From Blastocatellia bacterium (GTDB lineage: Bacteria > Acidobacteriota > Blastocatellia > Pyrinomonadales > Pyrinomonadaceae), in NCBI GenBank assembly GCA_016789145.1, contig JAEUQI010000014.1:1-39904 (forward strand): a stretch of 39,904 nucleotides of DNA, written 5' to 3'. Position 1 is the first letter of the stretch. Each line of letters starts with the position of its first letter. The notes under the pieces were generated by a model. It was not told where the DNA came from. It saw nothing but the letters and a program-made list of their open reading frames with translations, and did no database searches. Of the stretch, positions 1-7,479 are shown in pieces. A program made the translations under genes and the position numbers.

Positions 1-86
1 AGCATCGAAACATGAACGATCGAACCCTTTTCCGTTAGAAATCAGAGTTTTGCGATAATTGCGAAGTTTTTTTAACGATCGGGGAT

Positions 87-1013
87 CTATTTCCTGTTCA
101 AACGCAGAATAGAACTGTGTTTGGATTCGCTGGTTAAGAGGAGCGCTTTACCGTCAGCCGAATAGGCTACCGATTCTCCGATCTTTCGATCGCCGACAGC
201 CATTGAGAATGGTTCGGCCGCGAAAAAATTATCTACTGAGGTGCCGTTGGCGAGCGTAAATTCATAGATCGCTGAATAGTCGCACAACACAAGGCGGCCG
301 CGATCGGGCGAGATGTCGCCGCCTGTGACCGAGCCGTTCGGTACGGCCGGCAATGCGATCTCGCCGAGTTTCTCAGCGACGCTGGCTCCTGTTTTCAGCT
401 TAAAGACACTCGCGGGGCCGCTAAATCGTTTAGTTACGATATATATTGCGTTTGTTTTCGGGTCGACAAGCAAGGCTTCGGAATTGTGTTTGCCGTCAGG
501 ATAGGTGTAACGGATGGATTCGGGCCGCTGTGTTTCGAGCGGAGAGCGTTTTGATGATCGGTCTGCGTCCGGTGAGACCGTGGGCTCAGCGACCTTATAT
601 ACTACATAATCTTCGCGTTTCCTTCCGTTGTCGCCGATATCGCCGATGTAGATATAGCAGGTACCGTTCGCTTCGCGTGTTGAGCCGATGTCTTCCCAAT
701 CGTAGTTTGTAGCCGAAGGCACACGCCAAGTGCCGAGCTTTTCACCTTTCGGGCCGATAGCAAACAAAAATGCATCGTCGCCGGAATCGTTGTGCGTCCA
801 ATAGACTTCGGGCTGGCATTTTGACGCCGCTATGCCGCTGCTTTCGGTGATCTCGGCATCCTCGAGGTTGCCGACCGTAACGGCGTCGGCATATGGCGAA
901 TCGTTTGCTCCATTCTTTTTCGCCACACTTGCGGAACAACTGCCTAGTGCGCTTACGTATAAACACACGAATATGACAAATGCTGCAAATTTAGCTATAT
1001 TCAAAAGCGGCAT
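87..1013 (-). CDS. secreted propeller-like lipoprotein, function unknown
   Basis: A 308-residue protein with a hydrophobic N-terminal segment ending in a lipobox-like LGSC, so probably a lipoprotein outside the inner membrane. The body has repeated short strand patterns (WTHNDSGDD, DWEDIG, YIGDIGDN, GGDISPDRGRLVL) that resemble secreted beta-propeller proteins. I cannot assign a reaction. ATG at 1013 is preferred over an upstream TTG at 1025, because the TTG only adds four residues ahead of the signal peptide. It is transcribed away from speH across a 72-bp gap. Nothing in the context ties it to the polyamine operon. Confidence 0.75.
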   Translation of the reverse strand: MPLLNIAKFAAFVIFVCLYVSALGSCSASVAKKNGANDSPYADAVTVGNLEDAEITESSGIAASKCQPEVYWTHNDSGDDAFLFAIGPKGEKLGTWRVPSATNYDWEDIGSTREANGTCYIYIGDIGDNGRKREDYVVYKVAEPTVSPDADRSSKRSPLETQRPESIRYTYPDGKHNSEALLVDPKTNAIYIVTKRFSGPASVFKLKTGASVAEKLGEIALPAVPNGSVTGGDISPDRGRLVLCDYSAIYEFTLANGTSVDNFFAAEPFSMAVGDRKIGESVAYSADGKALLLTSESKHSSILRLNRK

Positions 1014-1085
1014 ATCCAAGTTCAACTATAACGTACAGCAAGACGGTAATGTTCGCTTCGTTTGTGCGTTTTCGGTTTAAGCAAG

Positions 1086-1463
1086 ATGATCGTTGGAACT
1101 GAATGGCTGATCGAAGCAAGCGGATGCGACGCAGATTCACTGCGCGACGAATCGCTGATACGCGGCATTTTGGAAAGCGTGATCGCTGATCTAGGCCTCA
1201 AGGCCGTTGGCAGCGTCTGGCACAAATTCCCGGGCGAAGCCGGTGTCACCGGCATGATCGCGCTGACCGAATCTCACCTTGCTTGTCACACGTATCCCGA
1301 GCATAACATCGCCACATTCAATCTATATTGCTGCCGCACGCGTCCGGAGTGGAATTGGGACGAGCGTTTGACGGATCTGCTCGGTGCCAAGAACGTCAAT
1401 ATAACCAGGATCGAACGCGGTTCGAATGAATCTCAGACCGCTACGGCCGGAGGTGCAGAATGA
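1086..1463 (+). CDS. speH: S-adenosylmethionine decarboxylase proenzyme
   Basis: A 125-residue AdoMet decarboxylase of the small bacterial class, which makes decarboxylated AdoMet, the aminopropyl donor for spermidine synthesis. The self-cleavage motif TESH puts the pyruvoyl-forming serine at residue 63. His68 (ACHTYPE) and Cys83 (LYCC) match known catalytic positions of the Thermotoga enzyme. The residue usually given as Ser55 is Thr here. The ATG at 1086 begins the family N-terminus (MIVGTEW); an in-frame TTG-type start at 1062 only adds eight unconserved residues. Its TGA overlaps the next ATG (ATGA), so it is translationally coupled to the DUF4178 gene. It opens a nine-gene operon that also holds the matching aminopropyltransferase. 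Confidence 0.95.
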   Translation: MIVGTEWLIEASGCDADSLRDESLIRGILESVIADLGLKAVGSVWHKFPGEAGVTGMIALTESHLACHTYPEHNIATFNLYCCRTRPEWNWDERLTDLLGAKNVNITRIERGSNESQTATAGGAE

Positions 1464-3406
1464 GCGTGCTCAATACAAGCTGCCCATCGTGTGCCGGGCC
1501 GATCGAATTTACCGCCGGATCGAGCATTGTCGTTATATGTCCGTTTTGCCGCTCGGCAGTTGCCAGAACAGATCGCGGTTTCGAAGATCTCGGAAAAATA
1601 TCTGAGGTCGTCCAGTCAGAATCACCATTAAAACTAGGCCTCAAGGGCGAATATAAAGGCTCGCGATTTGAGCTGACGGGCCGTGCACAATTGCGTCACG
1701 AGCTTGGCGGTACTTGGGACGAATGGTACGCGACGTTCTCGAACGGCTGGGTCGGTTGGCTGGCTGAGGCACAAGGGCGTTTTTACATGACGTTCTATCA
1801 GCCGATGCCTGAGGGCACGGTGCTGCCTTCGATCGAGGGCCTACAACTTGGGCAAGTCGTTTCCGAGATCCCAAGCGCAACGCCGCTGATGGTGCAGGAG
1901 AAAGGTAACGGAACCTACGCCGCTGCCGAGGGCGAGATACCGTACAAGCTAACGCCGGGCGAGCAGTTCGGTTACGCTGATCTCGCCGGGAAGGACAATG
2001 CGTTCGCGACGATCGACTACAGCATGTCGCCGCCGTGGGTGTTCATCGGCAATCAGGTCACTCTCGCTGAGATCGGTTTGGGCGATGCTAAACCTGCCGA
2101 ACGCGCACCGCGAACAGTCTCGTCCGCGGCGATGGGCTGCCCAAATTGTGCCGGTCCGCTAAACCTGATCGCTCCTGACAAGACGGAACGCGTCACGTGC
2201 CCTAATTGCGATTCGCTGCTCGACGTAAACCAAGGAAATCTTACGTTCCTAAAAACGCTCGCGCCGCGTCCCGATCAGCCTGATTTTGTCGCACCGATCG
2301 GTGCCGAAGGCGTATTTCCGGGTGATGTAAAATTCAAGATCATCGGAGCGACGGTTCGCAGCGTCACGTTTGACGGCATCAAGTATTATTGGCACGAATA
2401 TCTGCTCTATAATCCGTCGGTCGGTTTCCGATGGCTTGTTCATTCGGACAATCACTGGAATTTTGTCGAGCCTGTTAACCCTGCCGACATCGAAATGCCG
2501 GTTTACGTCGGCACCGGAGCGGTCGCGAAGTATAACGGCAAGAGCTTCAAGGTATTTCAGGACGCCAACGCGACGGTCGAATATGTAAAGGGCGAATTCT
2601 ATTGGCGAGTCGAACAAGGCGAAACGGTTCGCGCCGTCGATTACGTCGCGGCACCGCTGATGCTGTCGCAGGAGATGTCTTCGCTCGAGATGAATTGGTC
2701 GGTCGGCACATATATGCCGGTCGAGGACGTCGAAAAGATCTTCGGCGTCACGGACCTGCCAAAACCTTGGGGCGTCGGGCCGAATCAGCCGTTTTCGGGC
2801 AGCTTTTATTACACTTGGGGTCTGCTGCCGCTGCTTGCGTTGTTCGTCGTCGCGGTAATAATGCTGCCGATCGGCGGAATTACGAAGACGGTTACAAGCC
2901 AGGAACTGATCTTGCCGCCATCGACCGGTGACAAGGTGCCGCAGGTTGCGTTCAGCCAGCCGTTCGACATCAAGTCGAATGGAAATATTCGGATAACTGC
3001 CGGAGCTCAGGTCGATAATAGTTGGGCGGATCTCGATGTCGACCTGATAAACGATAAGAATGACGAGCTCGAATCAGTAAATATTCCCGTCGAATATTAT
3101 TCCGGCAGCGACAGCGACGGTGCCTGGACCGAGGGTTCGAAATCGACAGATGCGACCATTTCGTCATTGCCCGGCGGAAAATACACGCTTCGTGTGGAGG
3201 GAACTTGGCAGAATTGGCAGGCTCAGTTGCCGGTTTCGGTCAAGGTCGAGCAGAACGTGAATCGCGGCGTCAATTTCTGCTGTGCGATCTTTGTGCTGCT
3301 ATTGATCCCCGGATTCAACCTGATCAGAAAACTAACGTTCGAATCCGGGCGTTGGAAAGACAGTATGTTCGCGTCCGGCGGTTCGTCCGACGACAGCGAT
3401 GAGTAA
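1460..3406 (+). CDS. double-DUF4178 membrane protein with two zinc ribbons
   Basis: A 648-residue protein with an internal duplication. Each half starts with a zinc ribbon (Cys8/11/27/30 and Cys227/230/247/250, CPxC pairs) followed by a beta-rich region that I read as DUF4178 (about 60-200 and 275-420, with the WDEWYA / YYWHEY and GWLAEAQGRFY-like signatures). A transmembrane segment lies near 450-475 and another near 605-620, flanking an all-beta domain of about 120 residues that is probably extracytoplasmic. Start at ATG 1460 has a GGAGG six bases upstream. DUF4178 genes are known to sit beside DUF350 and membrane spermidine-synthase genes. The biochemical role is unknown. The zinc ribbons suggest a scaffold or adaptor on the cytoplasmic face. 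Confidence 0.85.
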   Translation: MSVLNTSCPSCAGPIEFTAGSSIVVICPFCRSAVARTDRGFEDLGKISEVVQSESPLKLGLKGEYKGSRFELTGRAQLRHELGGTWDEWYATFSNGWVGWLAEAQGRFYMTFYQPMPEGTVLPSIEGLQLGQVVSEIPSATPLMVQEKGNGTYAAAEGEIPYKLTPGEQFGYADLAGKDNAFATIDYSMSPPWVFIGNQVTLAEIGLGDAKPAERAPRTVSSAAMGCPNCAGPLNLIAPDKTERVTCPNCDSLLDVNQGNLTFLKTLAPRPDQPDFVAPIGAEGVFPGDVKFKIIGATVRSVTFDGIKYYWHEYLLYNPSVGFRWLVHSDNHWNFVEPVNPADIEMPVYVGTGAVAKYNGKSFKVFQDANATVEYVKGEFYWRVEQGETVRAVDYVAAPLMLSQEMSSLEMNWSVGTYMPVEDVEKIFGVTDLPKPWGVGPNQPFSGSFYYTWGLLPLLALFVVAVIMLPIGGITKTVTSQELILPPSTGDKVPQVAFSQPFDIKSNGNIRITAGAQVDNSWADLDVDLINDKNDELESVNIPVEYYSGSDSDGAWTEGSKSTDATISSLPGGKYTLRVEGTWQNWQAQLPVSVKVEQNVNRGVNFCCAIFVLLLIPGFNLIRKLTFESGRWKDSMFASGGSSDDSDE

Positions 3407-3412
3407 ACAGTT

Positions 3413-3562
3413 ATGTTGAAGAAACTCTACATGGTTTTTGGTGTCGGCGTGCTTGTTTTCTATTCAGCAGCGTCGTGGTTTGGCTGGGAAATGGCCAATG
3501 CCGGCAGTAAGTCGCGTATGGGAGTGCCGTTCTTTTATTCAGGATTTCGTGGAGGAAAATAA
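3413..3562 (+). CDS. 49-residue single-pass membrane protein
   Basis: A short ORF that length-filtered gene calling would miss. ATG at 3413 encodes MLKKLYMVFGVG, one hydrophobic span (about residues 6-22), then a small Gly/Ser-rich tail ending FRGGK. Its TAA at 3560-3562 shares a base with the ATG of the DUF350 gene (TAATG), and it starts six bases after the DUF4178 stop. That fit, and the hydrophobic-then-polar layout, argue for a real gene. In other genomes a small membrane gene is often present between DUF4178 and DUF350 genes, as far as I recall. Function unknown; possibly a subunit of the membrane assembly. Confidence 0.7.
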   Translation: MLKKLYMVFGVGVLVFYSAASWFGWEMANAGSKSRMGVPFFYSGFRGGK

Positions 3563-3822
3563 TGTCTAGTCTCGCTTTGCTTGCCCCTTTTCTTGCGATG
3601 GTCGTCAAGATGGAAGACCTGTGGCCCGTGATGGTGACAACGATCATCTTTGTTGCGATCGGCTTGGTCGTTTTTGCGATCGCATTCTTTGTAGTTGTAC
3701 TAGTTTCACCATTTTCGGTCAAAAAAGAGATCGAAGAAGACCAGAACACCGCACTTGCGATAATAATCGGAGCATTGATCTTGGGTATTTCGATCATTAT
3801 TGCTTCGGCGATCAACGGTTAG
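3562..3822 (+). CDS. DUF350 family membrane protein
   Basis: An 86-residue protein with two hydrophobic helices (about 22-48 and 62-84) separated by the charged segment KKEIEEDQNTALA. The D-x-N-x-A start of the second helix followed by a GxxILG run is the DUF350 signature (YjfL type). The usual family has four helices in two repeats, so this is a half-length form, which would need to dimerise to reach the normal size. Start ATG overlaps the preceding stop; the GGAGG at 3551-3555 serves as its ribosome site and lies inside the 49-residue gene. DUF350 proteins accompany DUF4178 and membrane aminopropyltransferases in many genomes, but their activity is unknown. Confidence 0.85.
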   Translation: MSSLALLAPFLAMVVKMEDLWPVMVTTIIFVAIGLVVFAIAFFVVVLVSPFSVKKEIEEDQNTALAIIIGALILGISIIIASAING

Positions 3823-3854
3823 AAACCGGAAATTCGAACAGGAAAGGCGGGATA

Positions 3855-3897
3855 GGCAGGCGAGCGCTTTACCAGACCTGCCGTTCCTGCTTTTTTG
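3855..3897 (+). terminator. weak hairpin in the DUF350 - aminopropyltransferase gap
   Basis: GGCAGG (3855-3860) pairs with CCTGCC (3877-3882), and a T-run follows at 3891-3896. The eight bases between stem and T-run make it a poor intrinsic terminator. It may attenuate transcription inside the operon, since this is the only gap longer than 20 bases among the nine genes. Confidence 0.3.
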
Positions 3898-3909
3898 TTT
3901 GGATCTAGG

Positions 3910-5436
3910 ATGAGACGCCCTTCACTACTTTTTCTTAACGTCATTATTATTGCAACGTGCGGCCTCATCTACGAATTGCTGGCCGCAACCGTCTCCTCTT
4001 ACGTCCTTGGCGATTCGGTCACGCAATTTTCGCTCATTATCGGCGTTTATCTCTCAGCGATGGGCGTTGGCAGCTATTTGTCGCGATTCATCGATAAGGA
4101 TATCGCCGAGAGATTTATCGAGATCGAACTCGCGGTCGCGATAATCGGCGGTCTGTCAGCTCCACTTCTCTTTCTCTCGTTCGCATATCTCTCGTATTTT
4201 GGCATCGTACTTTACACGCTCGTTTTTATCGTAGGGACGTTGGTCGGGCTCGAAATTCCGCTCCTTATGCGGATATTGAAAGACAAGCTGGATTTCAAAG
4301 AGCTCGTCTCTCGCGTTCTCGCATTGGATTACGCAGGAGCATTGGTCGCGTCGCTACTGTTCCCGATCTTTCTGGTTCCACGGCTTGGTTTGAATCGAAC
4401 GTCGCTTGTTTTCGGTATTCTCAACGCTGGCGTCGGTATTTGGGCGACGTGGCTTTTGGAGCCGATGATCCCCACGAGGAAACTAACGTTACTTCGTGTC
4501 AAAGGATTTATCGTCGTCGTGATCCTTGCGATCGGCCTGATCAAGGCCGACAGCCTGACGACGCTTGCTGAAGACGGCCTTTTTGTCGACAACGTGATCT
4601 ACGCCAAAAGCTCTGAATACCAACGAATCGTCGTCACCAAAGGCAAGGTCGGCTATTCGCTGTTTCTGAACGGCAATCTTCAGTTCAATTCGTTCGACGA
4701 ATACCGCTATCACGAGGCGCTTGTTCATCCCGGATTTGCTGCATTCAATGGTGACGCAAAACGCGTGCTTATCCTCGGCGGCGGCGACGGTTTGGCCGCT
4801 CGCGAGGTGCTCAAGTACAAGACCGTCGAGCAAGTTCAGCTAGTTGACCTCGACCCGGCAATGACGCAGGTCGCATATTCGGTGCCGGCGTTGGGCGAAT
4901 TGAACAAACACGCTTTCGAGGATCCGCGTGTTCAGGTAACAAATACGGACGCATTCGTATGGCTCGACAATGTATCTACGGAGCCGTTTGATGTAGTAAT
5001 TATCGACTTTCCTGATCCGAATAATTTTGCTCTCGGCAAATTGTACACAACGCGTTTCTATAACCTGCTCAAACAAAAACTGAAGCCTGACTCCGCAGTC
5101 GTTATTCAAACTACGTCGCCTCTGATCGCACGCCAGTCATTTTGGTGCGTGATGAAAACGCTCGAAGCCAGCGGCTACACGGTCAAACCATTTCAAACGT
5201 CAGTCCCCAGCTTTGGCATCTGGGGCTATGCTCTCGCTAAACTACAGCCTTTCGACACACCGACCAAACCGCCGGAGAACGTCGAGCTCCGATTTCTTAA
5301 CAACGAAACATTCGCATCGCTGTTCGAATTTCCGTCGGATACGTCAAAGCCAGACTTCGACCTCGAGATCAACCGTCTCGACAATCAGGCCTTGGTTCGT
5401 TACTACGAAACTGAATGGCGACGATTTGAGCAATGA
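3910..5436 (+). CDS. speE: membrane-anchored polyamine aminopropyltransferase
   Basis: A 508-residue two-part protein. The first 220 residues hold about seven transmembrane helices. The rest is a spermidine-synthase fold: substrate-entry region DEYRYHEALVHP, AdoMet-site GGGDGLAAREVL, acidic VDLDPAM, and the catalytic-loop DFPDPNNF that replaces the usual D-S-x-D-P of soluble enzymes. This DFPDP form is typical of the DUF350-linked membrane class. It should move an aminopropyl group from decarboxylated AdoMet (made by SpeH of this operon) to an acceptor amine, possibly not putrescine. ATG 3910 is chosen over a TTG at 3895 because of the nearby AGG and the better N-terminus. Its stop overlaps the next start (ATGA). 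Confidence 0.9.
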   Translation: MRRPSLLFLNVIIIATCGLIYELLAATVSSYVLGDSVTQFSLIIGVYLSAMGVGSYLSRFIDKDIAERFIEIELAVAIIGGLSAPLLFLSFAYLSYFGIVLYTLVFIVGTLVGLEIPLLMRILKDKLDFKELVSRVLALDYAGALVASLLFPIFLVPRLGLNRTSLVFGILNAGVGIWATWLLEPMIPTRKLTLLRVKGFIVVVILAIGLIKADSLTTLAEDGLFVDNVIYAKSSEYQRIVVTKGKVGYSLFLNGNLQFNSFDEYRYHEALVHPGFAAFNGDAKRVLILGGGDGLAAREVLKYKTVEQVQLVDLDPAMTQVAYSVPALGELNKHAFEDPRVQVTNTDAFVWLDNVSTEPFDVVIIDFPDPNNFALGKLYTTRFYNLLKQKLKPDSAVVIQTTSPLIARQSFWCVMKTLEASGYTVKPFQTSVPSFGIWGYALAKLQPFDTPTKPPENVELRFLNNETFASLFEFPSDTSKPDFDLEINRLDNQALVRYYETEWRRFEQ

Positions 5437-7037
5437 ATCTTTCTCGTCGAGAATTGCTAACGACATTTCTTGGAGCACCGCTTGCTCTTGCAGCGTGCCG
5501 GGAAAGTCCACGGCGATTTCCGGACGGCGATATCGTCGGTCAATCGGCAGAGCTTGGGCATATTCTGCGAGAGAATCGCACGTTTCAGGTTCCGGCGGAC
5601 AATTGGGAGACAAAGCGTGTCGCGATCATCGGCGGCGGAATTGCGGGCCTTTCGGCGGCGTGGCAATTGCGGCGTGACGGCGTCGATGACTTTGTTGTTC
5701 TTGAACTTGAGAAAGAAGCGGGCGGCACCTCGTCGAGCACTCAAGGGCCGATCGTTGGCTATCCGTGGGCAGCACATTATTTGCCGGTGCCGTTCAAGGA
5801 AAATGTAGATCTCATTTCGCTGCTCAACGAAATGTCGCTGCTCGACGGCGTCGATGTAAATGGTGAGCCTGTTGGTAAGGAACAATTTCTTTGTCGTGAA
5901 CCTGAGGAACGCGTGTTTTTCAAAGGCCGTTGGTACGAAGGCCTTTATCTTCACGCCGGCGAGAGCGACGAGGACAAAAGGCAGTACGCCGAGTTTCAGC
6001 GGCTTGTAGATATTTGGGTCAATTGGCGCGATGCTGCGGGAAAACGAGCGTTTGTCGTGCCGGTTGAGCAATGTTCGACGGATGTTGAGTTCACACAGCT
6101 CGATAAGATCACGTTCGCTGATTGGCTAAGTCAAAACGGACTGACTAGTGAGCGACTGCATTGGTATTGCGATTATGCGTGCCGCGACGATTACGGACTC
6201 AAGGTCGATCAGACGTCGGCGTGGGCAGGGCTGTTCTATTTCTGTTCGCGTGTCAGAAAAAGCGGCGTCGAATCGCAGCCATTTCTTACCGTGCCCGAGG
6301 GCAATGGGCAGTTCGTGAATCATTTTCTAACGAAGGTTGGCGACAAGGTGCGGCGCTCGCAAATGGTCGTTTCTGTTGTTCCGACTGAAAATGGTGTTGA
6401 AGTAATTACATTACGAAATGGCGAGCTTCGAGGCATCAGGTGCAAAGACTTGATTTACGCGGCACCGATATTTACGGCTCCGTATATCATTCGTGGGTTT
6501 CAAAACGATGCTCCGTTCAACGCAGCGGCGTTTCAGCATAACGCTTGGTTTGTCGCTAATCTACAACTCAAGGATCGTCCAAAGCCGCGGTTTGCAAAGG
6601 ATTTCCCGCTCGCTTGGGACAATGTCATTTATGAAAGCCCAAGCCTCGGCTACGTCACAGCGACGCACCAGAAAGGCATCGACTATGGTCCGACAGTGCT
6701 GACCTATTACTATCCGATGTGTCACGATCCGGTCGGACGCACAACGCTATTCAACTACGACTGGAAACAGCTCACCGATGTTTGCCTCAGCGATCTGTCA
6801 CGTGCTCACACAGACATTTACGAACTGACAACTCGCATCGATATTATGCGTTGGGGCCACGCGATGATCAGCCCGCGGCCAAATTTCATCCACAGCGGCA
6901 TACGCGAACGGGCAATAAAGCCCTACCGCAATATCCATTTCGCCCACACCGACCTCGGCGGCATCGCACTTTTCGAAGAGGCGTTCTATCATGGATTGCG
7001 CGCGGCGGATGTGATACTGGTCGGAGATAGAGGTTAG
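5433..7037 (+). CDS. Tat-exported FAD-dependent amine-oxidase-like lipoprotein
   Basis: A 534-residue flavoprotein of the amine oxidase/protoporphyrinogen oxidase superfamily. The N-terminus has a twin-arginine motif (SRRELL, residues 4-9) followed by a hydrophobic stretch and a lipobox LAAC with Cys22, so it is predicted to be exported folded with FAD and lipid-anchored. The dinucleotide fold follows at 63-95 (IIGGGIAGL, then the acidic ELEKEAGGTSSS). The C-terminal part has the RWGHAM and AHTDLGG segments that close the FAD site in this superfamily. It overlaps the aminopropyltransferase stop by ATGA. I infer that it oxidises a polyamine or a polyamine-linked product outside the membrane. 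The substrate is not shown by sequence. Confidence 0.8.
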   Translation: MNLSRRELLTTFLGAPLALAACRESPRRFPDGDIVGQSAELGHILRENRTFQVPADNWETKRVAIIGGGIAGLSAAWQLRRDGVDDFVVLELEKEAGGTSSSTQGPIVGYPWAAHYLPVPFKENVDLISLLNEMSLLDGVDVNGEPVGKEQFLCREPEERVFFKGRWYEGLYLHAGESDEDKRQYAEFQRLVDIWVNWRDAAGKRAFVVPVEQCSTDVEFTQLDKITFADWLSQNGLTSERLHWYCDYACRDDYGLKVDQTSAWAGLFYFCSRVRKSGVESQPFLTVPEGNGQFVNHFLTKVGDKVRRSQMVVSVVPTENGVEVITLRNGELRGIRCKDLIYAAPIFTAPYIIRGFQNDAPFNAAAFQHNAWFVANLQLKDRPKPRFAKDFPLAWDNVIYESPSLGYVTATHQKGIDYGPTVLTYYYPMCHDPVGRTTLFNYDWKQLTDVCLSDLSRAHTDIYELTTRIDIMRWGHAMISPRPNFIHSGIRERAIKPYRNIHFAHTDLGGIALFEEAFYHGLRAADVILVGDRG

Positions 7038-7042
7038 CCAAA

Positions 7043-7462
7043 ATGAATTGGAATAGCGGAAAACTTAGATTTTCGATCCTATTGGTCTTGGTCTTTCTCA
7101 TTTTCGTTCCAATTGTGCCAATCTCGATTGTTCCGTCTATAAGTCTCAATATTCTGGATGAAAGCAGGAATCCAATTCCAGGCTTACCAGTTAGGCAGTC
7201 CTGGCAGCACTATACGTACCAGTTTAGCGGCGATTCTGCCGAAGTCCTTTCCGACAGCCACGGCATTGCACGTTTTCCAGAAAGAACTGCTCGTATTAGC
7301 GTAGGGCAGTTGGTATTGGGACAGATACTCAATGTGGTGAGTATCAATCCGCACGCTAGCTTTGGACCTTCTTCCTTTTTTCTTTCAATGGGAAAAACAT
7401 CCGGACATGCATCGTACAGTGAAGGTGAACCTATTCCGACCGAGATAATTGTGAAGTTTTGA
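7043..7462 (+). CDS. membrane-anchored small beta-domain protein
   Basis: A 139-residue protein with one N-terminal hydrophobic segment (about 9-31) and a small beta-rich domain. The stretch ISLNILDESRNPIPGLPV followed by DSHGIARFPE matches the layout of carboxypeptidase-regulatory-like (transthyretin-fold) domains, where a D-x-x-G-x-x-x-F turn is typical. It starts five bases after the flavoprotein stop and is therefore co-transcribed. Base use is somewhat more AT-rich than its neighbours, so it may be a later insertion into the operon. No enzymatic motif is visible. Confidence 0.7.
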   Translation: MNWNSGKLRFSILLVLVFLIFVPIVPISIVPSISLNILDESRNPIPGLPVRQSWQHYTYQFSGDSAEVLSDSHGIARFPERTARISVGQLVLGQILNVVSINPHASFGPSSFFLSMGKTSGHASYSEGEPIPTEIIVKF

Positions 7463-7479
7463 AATAGTTTTGTCATTGA

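Noticed and set aside
1026..1085. SAM or polyamine riboswitch upstream of speH
   Set aside because: The gap is only about 70 bases and no matching stem pattern is visible.
5457..6071. 204-residue minus-strand frame opposite the FAD oxidoreductase
   Set aside because: It is basic, low in recognisable structure and lies wholly within a gene with clear motifs on the other strand.
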